Shown piece after piece: positions 54,611 to 64,000 of a stretch of 64,000 nt of DNA (its first letter is position 1; each line of letters starts with the position of its first letter). The position numbers and the translations under genes were made by a program. The notes under the pieces are model-generated. The model ran no database searches. It was not told where the DNA came from and worked only from the letters and a program-made list of their open reading frames with translations. The stretch is from Morinoia aosen (taxonomy: Eukaryota > Arthropoda > Malacostraca > Amphipoda > Talitridae): the NCBI GenBank assembly GCA_030386875.1, contig CM059562.1:77620095-77684094 (forward strand), written 5' to 3'.

Positions 54611-57600
54611 TTTTATTAATATACTGCGGTCTTCCAGTATTTTATTTTTGAAAGTTTAATTTTACAGTGATTCACTCTCTGTCCTAAAGATGATACATTT
54701 TCTCTTTACATTGGGATTTTGATTAATCACTGAGGATCAATGGCCGGTGGTCGACAAAGACGCTGGATTTTATCCTCAATGTACTTGCCTCACCCTTTCA
54801 AGAACACAATTTTTCAGTAGAACGTAATCCAACATATTTTTTAAGAACACGATTTGCAAAAAGGACCGTAACAAACGTTTACGTAAAAAACGTTTTTTAG
54901 TGCCACCATGCTTGAAAGGGTTTAAAAGAGCAAATCATATACGCTCTTGCCTTCTCAGGGTAGGGGCATTTGAAGACGACCACGTACTGTATCTCCAGAT
55001 GATGGACTGCGCCTCCCCTACATCCAGTTTACTTCAACCTGCAAAATTTGATTTAAAATCATTCTTTCTCCCTGGAGACCAGAATTAAATCCGCGCAGGA
55101 GATGCGCATTTTGATCGCATTTAGCCTCCGTGAATTACAAATTTGCCTCTGTTCAGAAAAGCCGTCGCGCCTCGTGGACTAAGTGAACAGTATAGCTGAT
55201 TATTCAAGGATCCGTCAGCAACAAGTGCTGGGAGAGGATGCTTAATTTAAGCCCATTATATATTTACACTTTCGGGGTCGGCCGTACCTGTTATGGGTTT
55301 TTAAGTTAGCTCGGCTCAAGTTTTTTCTGCGTCAAAGTTTACGGGAATATTGTTTCAGATTTGACTCATACATACTTTCCATCAATAAACATTTCTGGCG
55401 AGGTTTGTGAGTCTCAAGGTTGTGATGATAATAACTTGAAGCTGTTGCACGGCATTGAAGCATTGTGTGAGAATAATAGCTCTCCAGACCGATGCGAGGA
55501 GTGTTCTTCGATTTCGAAGTATCGACCAAGCATCAAATACTCTGCTTGCGTTTTAGTGAATTTGCATTTCTGTGAAATGCTGTAAATGAAATCTAGAAAG
55601 TTTTTTCGAATTATTGGCAGCAATGCGTGCTAAAATTTGACACTACTAATGATCAACTGTGTCTATACAAAGTTGATCGTCAGCGGCGTCATTTTTTGGC
55701 AGGTATTGCTTCCAATAATTGGAAAAAAATAACTAAATCTCATACTTTTTGATGGCATTTTGCATTTTTATTCGGTGAAATAATTATTTTTTTCCAGGAG
55801 AGTAAACCTACAAAATGTTCGTACTCAGTAATTATTTTTTACACAGCTAAGCCATTTGAATTTCTGGAAATGATGGTAACTCTGTTGCTGAAATCGCTGC
55901 GAAAATTTTAACGGCTGTCCTTCACTGCAACACCCTGTTGCCGTTAATTTTTCTGCAGAGATTTGAGCAATAAATCTCCGTGCTGAGGTAACACTTGCTT
56001 CATAATTTACAGCGTGCAATAAATTGGTCAGGCGCGTCTTGCTTTGTCCATTTTTGCTGATATCCGACGGTTTCATGTGAAATTTTCAACTCCGGCATTT
56101 CCGGGTTGTTGATAATTCAAGGGAACCTAAAAACCAGACACAATCAGGCGAAACACGAGCAGATCCTACGAAATATTTACTTTGAACTGAATATTTGATG
56201 ATGGTGAAACTGACAGGGGAAATTATTTCTGAAATGAGATAACAATTATTATACCGCTCTCGCGACCCAAGAAATGAGCGGAAATCTTGAAAACATGAAA
56301 ATTAACTTACAAGGTCGCTTACTTAAGTTCTAAAATTCAGGAAAAATAACCTCAACACTCAAAATATGGGTAGGTCATTTTCATCAACCAAAGAAGAAAA
56401 CTTTTCTTTTTCGAAAATTATCGATGCTGGGCCTGTGGAAGACTTCAGGTAATGAGGAAAGTACACAAGCTGACGCTGATTTGCAGTGTTAGTAGCTGAG
56501 ATATTGCGTATTCTCATAATGTTTGTCCAACATAATAGTTCAGTTTTCTCTTTACGCGATGGGCATTTGTTTCGGAGTTTAGCACCGCAAATGTTGACTT
56601 TTTTCAGTATAGCAATGCAATCAACGCCCAATAAAGGTGTATAAACTAAGAGTAAATAAGTTACTTGAAGCATCACACGAAAACCTAAGAGTGCATCGTT
56701 GTCACCAGGAACTAAAATTTAGGCGAACTGAAGCACCAACTGTGCTATCCTCATGCAAATAATTGTTGGAACAAAAATGCTTTCTTCCGTCATAAGAGAA
56801 AATGTACGGAGAAAATGATCTCCCGTTGCGCACAGCGAGCGTCGAAACTTGGGCGGTGAGTGGGAATTCTCGTCAAATTAAGAGTGGGACTTTTGAGGGA
56901 GAGGACTCTGATGAAAATAAAGAGCGGCAAAATTGCGCTCTGTGCTGTCGAGGGGAACGCATGAAAGCCGCACTCTTGGGCAATTCGCAAGGTAATGAGC
57001 TCCGAAATCAACGTAGCAAAAAATTTGAAGTTTATGCCGAAGTTCTATTCAGCGAAGATCTCAATTTTTAGGACTTTACTGTTGGATGAAAGTGGGCCTA
57101 TTAATTTTGCCCCATGCACACTTTGCGTGTCCGTCAAATGCTTTTGTTGTCATAGCCCTCCAGGACGTTGCTTTAAATAAACGTTTGGATACGCAAAAAT
57201 GTTCAGCCTCAGGGTCTGCAAATGAACGACCGTCCCAAATTTCAAGGCAAAAGACGCCGCGCTCTGTGACTATTCCTTCTTTGCTCGTGAAATAGGACGG
57301 CTCACTTACTGCAGCCTGGGACTTTTTATTTGGGTAATTAATTGAAAAATTATGCACCGTATTTTTCTACAGTTTCTGGGCAGAAAATTGTTGAATTGAT
57401 GAAAGCAAAAGGCCTTCTTTAAACTTAATATTATCGCAGTCGGTTTAAAACCAGGGGTGTCTAAATATATATGTTCTCAGTTATTTGAATGAAATCTTAC
57501 TTGTTCCAAGCATTGATGACTATCTTTCAGCGTCTTAATCATTGAAAATGTGGCATTTTCCATTTCTGTCACATTTTTGGATACAACAGATATTATGATC

Positions 57601-60120
57601 ACTCTAAATTGTAATTCAGTAAGTTTAATTACAACTTCTACAGTAATCTCACAGATATCTTGGATCGATGGCACCGGTAAGAACAGCATTTCGCTGTACA
57701 GAAATCGTCGCCAAAGAGCAGGCAACATGTAACTGTTTTTCGAGTTTTACTATTATTCTTTACTTGTGTTTCGTTTATTTTCTTTTGTGTAAGCGTTGGT
57801 AATTATTTTTGATTTAATTTAATGAAATTTTAAATAATGAATTAGCCTGTGAACCTGTGACAGATTGTAATATTCTAGCCAGAGGAAGTATTCTCCGACA
57901 AACGAATGCTAGCATACGTTTACCCCTATTTATAAGTATATATTCTTACCTTCCTAAAACACTTTTCAGTTGCCATAACACCCCAATCTTCAAAATATAA
58001 TTTAACAGGAGTCCTCTACCGCAGCTGTTATGTTCCATTTTTATATATTCTGACTAGAATATAGTTTTACTCTCATACGTCACTGAATAAATTTCACTCA
58101 AGGCCCTTAAACTCATACTTTGTCAATGTTTGCACGTAATATAAGCCAACAAAGATATGCACCGTATTCCTTAAACTTGAAAGAGGTACACGAAGCCTTA
58201 AATAGTGAGGGAACTTTGATGGGAAGTTTTGAGGGTGCATGCGCAATTGTTGGCTGCAAATTGCACATCCCGGAGAACGGGGCAGCGCCAGGAAGGATTA
58301 GAGGAGTTGCCGAGCGCTGATGGAGGCTTGGAACGCTTCAGGAAATGGCCTCCACGAGACGATATGCGGAGGTGACCATGCGTGAGCTTAGTTGTAATTG
58401 GAACTTAGATGTTACCTCAGGAGATGGAAATGTTTGCAGCCCCACCCGACCTCCGCGTGAACGTGTTGTCACTGGGCTTCTTTGTGAGGGTCTGCTGCAG
58501 GTGAGTGGTGCTGGCTTCTTTTTTGTGCTCTGATTCTTTTCGGACTTCTCTTTTTCGAGTTTTCCTCATCTTCTTCATTTGAGTTTCATTCAATTTTTTA
58601 GTATTGTAATTTGGCAAAAAAAATTTGCATGTGAAACAGCGGCCATGTTATCTATTCTCCCTTAAGTTAATTTTGATGAACTTGAACATATTTTGTGAAG
58701 TATTTATGTATTAATAGGCGTAAAATAATACACAGAAGATGGTAATGAGAATTTTATTGGAAACTGTAAAACATGATACGCTCGATGTTTTAACGAGATG
58801 GGTTAGACTTGAACGAGTTTACTTGAAGTGTAAGTACCATAAAAAGTTATAAAGGAAGAGGTACAGCGAAGGCGAAAGCAGTACATCATTTAAATAAATG
58901 TGAGCTGTATTTTTCAACAAAATGGCCATTTTGAACTCCATTTCAGAAAAATTACACTTTAAACAGTGATAAAAGTTGGTTTCTTAATTTCGCACACAAG
59001 TAAAGAAAATAAAATAAAAGGGATTGACTGAAACGCTGTTTGCTGAGACTGGTCCATAGGTGCACCATAAAAAAATATCTCATTTCATGTTCAAATGGTA
59101 CGTTAAGTTTCCAGTATATTTGTGTACTTCCAAAAACCACGTCTGTGTTTGTTTCGAAAATTGCCCCATAAAATAATCAATCGCACATATCCTTTTAGTT
59201 CAGAGAAGTATTAGAAAATTATCGGAGCCGGGAGCAGTTCGGAGAATAAGTCAGAGCGCAGTTTATTATTGTTCTGGATCTGTTTGCGCATTTTTGGGGC
59301 TTCATTGAAAAACTTGGCCCCGAGTTACGTGGGACTCAGGGCATTATTTGCTTCAATCAGGCGGCTGCCAATAACGCGCCGCTGCGGCGCTAGACTTCCA
59401 AAGAGCTTTTTAAAATTCAGCTTCCGTCCGCTGACTCATGCAAAAGTGCTCGCGCTGCCAGAAAGCTTACAACTGTTAATGTATGCGACAAAACTAAAGT
59501 TTCGCAATACTCGCGACGCTTCGCCGAGCTCCGAGCTCCAAAAACTAAAATTTTGAGCGAAGAATTTCAAATCAGCCCGCCTCTGTGAGTCAGAACGGGG
59601 TTTGAGAGAAATATTATCACGAAGCGTATCCTTAATCCCGCGTTTCACGGTCACGGGGCGAGTAAATTATGAACCCCGCGCGTGCGAATACCTCAAAGTT
59701 GAGTCAAGTACCACATCACTGATACAAAATATCAATTCCTTTTTTGGAAAAATCATCCACAGTGGAGGAATGAATTTAAACTAAGCAGACCGAGGAGAAT
59801 GATCCTGCGTTTGATCCAGACAGACATCACTTCACGCACACCAGGCCCCTCGTTTGCATGACATAAAGCCCATAAAGAAACATTCTATGGCGAAATATCA
59901 TCGGCGCATGCGCGTGGCGGCGCGCGGCCGGTTGTGGTGATCAGGCGCGGAGTCGGGGAGAGTTTCGCATGAGCCGACGGCATAAAAGTGAGCGAGGCTG
60001 TAAAAAATGCGAGTTAGGTGCAGGATGCCGAGCTTTGCGTCTCGTAAAAGTGAGCGAGACGAAAAAATTACGAGCGCGTGCGAGGCATAAGCGCTGCGAT
60101 CGCGTGCTGCTTCACCCACC
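54611..60120. other. Unassigned DNA
   Basis: No gene recognised. Minus strand 56676-56359 holds a 105-codon frame whose start resembles a signal peptide (M-L-Q-V-T-Y-L-L-L-V-Y-T-P-L-L-G) followed by Cys-bearing sequence; this may be chance. 59250-59660 and 59900-60080 are GC-richer. Confidence 0.35.
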
Positions 60121-60305
60121 CCCTCTCTGGGAGGGGGGGGGAGGTTTCTGGAAGGGAGGGGAAGCGGAGAGGGGTTCCTGGAAGGGAGGGAGGAGTGAGG
60201 AGGGGTCCTTGGAAGGGAGGAGGGAATGGGGAGGGGGAGCGGGAAGGGGTCCTTGGAAGGAAGGAGGGAGCGGAGAGTAGTCCCTGGAAGGGATGGAGGG
60301 TACAG
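60121..60305. repeat. Homopurine minisatellite (GGGAGG-rich), copy A
   Basis: Plus strand almost all A/G, with a loose ~50-bp unit containing TCCTTGGAAGGGAGG. Open frames on both strands here are artefacts of composition. Confidence 0.85.
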
Positions 60306-61770
60306 AGGAGGGTGAGGGCTTCCATCTACGACACGACGACGGACGGACCACGCTGCTGGCGGTCTTTATATTAAACTCAAAGCCTCCAAAGTGATGAATT
60401 GTTTCAACATATCTACTTTATCTCAGCTTGGCCTCCATGACGCTAAAACTCCACGGATTTGTGACCCCAGTTTCTACTCTTTAGGACTTCGACACAATAA
60501 CAAGGGCTATTAATTTCAATGTACAGGGACGGATATTGAATGAATATAACATTGTAAAAGTACATATTTAAATGTTTTCACTCCCGGGCCGAAATTGAAC
60601 ATTTCTACAAAATGACTGGACGCTGGCCTGTAGGGCCAGTACTGCCCGAAAATGCGCAGGCAGCTTGTGCGGTAGTTGAAAAGATCTTTAATTGACTAGC
60701 TGTTCAGGGAACCGCACTGGGTTCTGGAACCTGGCTGCTGTACTTGCGATTCGCTTATCCCTGCGTCTGTTACAGAGGTGTTTTATCACTCCAATATGGC
60801 CTAATTAGAGCTTAGGTTATTGAATACCTTTACCGTTTATTTTATTGAATCATTTTGAATTAACTTCAATCAACTACAAGTCATTCAACTAACATTTTTG
60901 GTGCATCCCAAGCTAGCCGTAAAATAAATTTCATACGCATTTTCACGCGTTTTATATTTTTGTATATGAGTGAGTAAATCAGGGAGGACTAACTGTATTG
61001 CGGAACAATATATGATTTACGCAGCGTGAAGTGGCAACTAGAAAGTGAACGCTGCTTTCAGTCCACTCAGAAGGCTGGCGGCCTCTTCTGATTGTAGCCA
61101 CTGCAATTCAAGTCTGTACCTGTATAAGAGTGAGTGAGTTTATCCTTCAAGAGCAAAATTATAACCAGAAAACGCGTATAATTACACAATATGATGCAGA
61201 TTAGTAGACGTGAGCTGATGTTCATTGCTGACTTCGATGATTTTTTCAGCGTTTAATCATCGTTAGCGCTTCAGCGTTCTTCGTTAATTGAATCATGGCT
61301 TAAACAGAAACACAAGCATTTCTAAATCAAAATCTCAGCTTAGAGTCTAACCAGACTGATGAAACGTAATTCAAACTTTATGTTCCGGGCTTTTGGACTT
61401 TGGTTTCGGCTCCATAAATGTTATGCAACAGCGACTGTGAAGGAACGATGATTGTGAGGTGAGTTAGATAATAATGGTATCTAATTTTAATTAGATTATA
61501 ATTTTTGGTCACACTCCCCTACGAACCTCACACACACTTTGAAGCAGCAACGAAACACTCTCTTATTCTGTCATTTAAATAAATCTAGGCAAGTGTATTT
61601 CATTAGCTCTGAGGTTCTCTGAAAATATCGAACTGTAATAAATTGACACATACATACATTTTTTAAAGTAAACGCTCTAGGAGCAACCTTTCAGCTCAAA
61701 TCAAAATGCTGGGCATTTTGGTTTCTGCATTGTTAAATTTGAGCTGTGCAGTACAATAGAACATCATCAT
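60306..61770. other. Unassigned AT-rich DNA
   Basis: Nothing recognised. Confidence 0.45.
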
Positions 61771-61834
61771 AGTATCAATATAGTAATCAGCTTAGTAATC
61801 AATAAAGTAATCAATATAGTAATCGATAGTAAAA
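61771..61834. repeat. ~15-bp tandem repeat (AGTAATCAATAT type)
   Basis: Four to five units of (T)AGTAATCAATATA with small variations. Confidence 0.75.
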
Positions 61835-62156
61835 TATCACGTCAGAATACACACTGAAGATACACATACATTAAAAATCGTCCAAGCCCATTGTGTCGTG
61901 TAGACTCGGTTTGTCGGTCCTGAGATCTGGAGATCACAGATGAAAATAATGGCGTCACCGTGGCGACGTCGGCTCTTCCTTGGCCTCTTTGCATTACGAT
62001 AATTGGAGCGACGGGCGATAGCCTAAGTTTGATTCACTCACACAAATTGGATCTCGCAGCGAGGCTTTTATCACTCGAGAAATTTGGACTGGAGGAGCTG
62101 CTTGAACAAGCGTGTAGACAGGTGAGATATCGGGGCTTTGGGGCAGCTCTGGCGAA

Positions 62157-62525
62157 GGTGGGAGAGTAAGGGGTTATGGAGGGAGGGGGAATAGGTTAAG
62201 AAGGGAGTGGAAAGGGGTTATGGAGAAAAGGGTTATGGAGGGAGAGGAAAAGGGTAATGGAAGGGTGGGGGAAGGGATTAAGGAGAGAGGGGAAAGAGGT
62301 TTTCAAGGGAGATGGAAGAAGGGGAGGGAGGGGAGAGGGGATATGGAAGGAAGAGGTTATGGAGGGAAGAGGTTATGGAGGAAGGTGGAAGGGGTTATGG
62401 AGGAAGGTGGAAGGGGTTACGGAGAAGGGGAAAAGGGTTATGGAGGATGGTGGAAGGGGTTGTGGCTGAGGTGGAAGAGGTTGTGGAGGAGGTGGAAGGG
62501 GTTGTGGAGGAGGTGGAAGGGCTAA
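62157..62525. repeat. Homopurine-biased minisatellite, copy B
   Basis: Plus strand rich in A/G, with units GGTTATGGAGGAAGGTGGAA and shorter variants; periods of about 18-27 bp. Confidence 0.85.
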
Positions 62526-64000
62526 TGATGGAGTGAAAGGCGCAATCGGCGCTCGCTGCTCAGATGGATGACGAGGAAGAGCTCACACGAGCAAGCTCGG
62601 CAGATCAGCTCCACGGAAATGATTTGCTCAAATGACTTCGAGCAAGCGATAATTTGAAGATCTATCTCCTTCCGACTTAAACGACACCCTTGTGCAAACT
62701 GCGGCACAAAAATGCTTAAAATCATAGAATCCAAGCAAGTTATTTGAAATTTAAGCCTGACACTGATCCTCCCTGTAAAAATCCTACATTTCAAAATTCG
62801 TTTTATGAACGATATTAATGATGTGTCTGACTTTCCATTTTGACCTTGAATGAGAAACAGAAATACGCGGACACAATGTGTGTTAGTTTCAAATAGTATT
62901 CAAATGGACATTGTGTTACCAGATCAACCGAAATCAACATTTCAACCGAGACGCGCCAGCGTGGGCGTTGCCACAGTTGTATGTCTTTTTTATTCAAATG
63001 ACGATGAGACTCGTCATATCGCACATTATTTTCTAACTGCAGTAGAACTATTGCCAAAACGTAATTAGAGTTGTCTGCGGCTGAAATGATACCCATTTCA
63101 ATTACTTGAGTAGGGAATGATGACCAAGTTCTTCTTTTTCCGAGAGAAGAAATACCGAGCTCACACATCGAGACAAAAAGGCGACGAGCTTCTTCGAGGC
63201 GAGAGTTTCAATATGCCTCTAGGTCACGGTGACCAAAAGCTAATCAAGAGGTGCCACAATATTGAGGAGCGTACCAATATAATGATTAAAGTATGTCAGT
63301 TCATCCACGCATCCACACATACATACATACCTACATGCATATAACATACATATATGTATGGAGCACAAGGTATAAGTTCTACAGGTGGCTGGCTGTAAGC
63401 TGGAGCTCCAGCTCCTCAGCAAATTTCCGATTCTATTTCCGCCGTCAACTTAGAGTCTAAAAGCATTGAGAAGCGTTCAAGTGACCATCATGCGCCGTAT
63501 CTCTGGTCCATGCAACGAGTTGGTTCGATGCTCTAAGAATTGTTCAAAAAGTTGGTAACCATTATCGCTGAATGGCAATTTCCGTCGCCCGTCTCAGAGA
63601 ACGACTTGCATCCTTAATTAGACCCGTTCCCGCATTAACATTCTCCGAGCGTCCCTAAAGCTCTCACACGCTTTGTTATCAGGAATTCTAAACTTCACAT
63701 TATATTTTTCTCATTTTTTGTCTCACTGCCCCAGCATACTTGGCTTTCAAGTCTCTTGCGACAGTGCTCGTTATGGAAGTGTTAATAACACTTGTTAAAT
63801 ATCCCTTGTATCAGGAAGAAGAAAAGTTACCGAATGCATTTCAGACCACGGATGCAAATGTTGTAACACTAGGCGTGAACAGCTGTGAATTGTTCTTATT
63901 TGTATTAATGTTTTTGCTCTTATTTGTATTTCTCATCATAAGTTTCAGCGTTGCCTACACAACCTCGCATTGTGCAGTTTGGATGATCGGTAGAGCAATT
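62526..64000. other. Unassigned DNA with a short ATAC microsatellite
   Basis: An ATAC/ATGT-rich microsatellite lies at about 63315-63360. No gene recognised. Confidence 0.45.

Noticed and set aside
59969-60374. Several Gly/Arg/Glu-rich or Pro/Ser-rich frames on both strands
   Set aside because: Produced by the homopurine minisatellite, which has almost no stop codons in several frames.
62220-62536. Gly/Glu/Lys-rich frames of 70-100 codons
   Set aside because: Same artefact from the second homopurine minisatellite.
63515-63540. GGTTCGATGCTC resembling a tRNA B box
   Set aside because: No A box at the right distance upstream and no cloverleaf arms could be drawn.

Overview
The window looks like arthropod (probably insect) nuclear DNA. 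It is AT-rich, has no operons and no recognisable complete host gene, has many degenerate minisatellites, and is full of eukaryotic transposable elements typical of arthropods: Penelope-like, Ty3/gypsy, BEL/Pao, IS630/Tc1-mariner and TTAA-flanked elements. The species cannot be fixed from the sequence. I found no convincing tRNA or rRNA gene and no CRISPR array.

Layout. 0.4-0.7 kb: a decayed, internally duplicated mariner/Tc1-type transposase scrap. 1.9-2.45 kb: a 5'-truncated Penelope-like element, made of the tail of its GIY-YIG domain between two inverted ~103-bp copies of a segment that folds as a small hammerhead ribozyme. 3.94-6.75 kb: a complete IS630/Tc1-mariner element on the minus strand (388-aa transposase), with TA target duplication and ~240-bp terminal inverted repeats built from a 21-bp iterated unit. 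7-13 kb: unassigned DNA with several minisatellites and a 107-bp hairpin. 14.1-14.55 kb: a CpG-rich patch that may be a promoter/first exon. 14.9-15.3, 22.4-22.75 and 54.5-54.6 kb: three copies of one unnamed dispersed repeat. 20.0-20.8 kb: two inverted arrays of a 32-bp satellite around a ~180-bp spacer, resembling a foldback element.

23.6-34.6 kb: a 10.9-kb Ty3/gypsy-type LTR retrotransposon on the plus strand. Its LTRs are about 1.66 kb and differ by 20 substitutions and one 2-bp indel. Gag is interrupted by two in-frame TGA codons. Pol is open for its full length and lies in the -1 frame, behind a canonical A AAA AAC slippery site. A 2.55-kb region without a credible ORF follows pol.

36-43 kb: two coding-looking stretches of unknown identity and two large degenerate minisatellites. 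44.4-53.15 kb: a very young BEL/Pao retrotransposon on the minus strand, with CGATT target duplication, 1,529-bp LTRs differing at only three positions, and one open 1,896-aa Gag-Pol frame. It is unusually compact: the frame opens 25 nt after the 5' LTR and closes inside the 3' LTR, with the polypurine tract read as codons. 54.07-54.29 kb: a ~222-bp TTAA-flanked MITE holding two perfect palindromes. 54.6-64 kb: mostly unassigned, with two homopurine minisatellites.

The coherent units are transposons: Gag/Pol with their LTRs, and the transposase with its inverted repeats. Nothing indicates an interacting host pathway. The observations most worth a second look are the paired hammerhead motifs, the 21-bp iterated inverted repeats, the foldback-like satellite palindrome, the BEL/Pao compactness with no visible tRNA-primer site, and the palindrome-bearing MITE.
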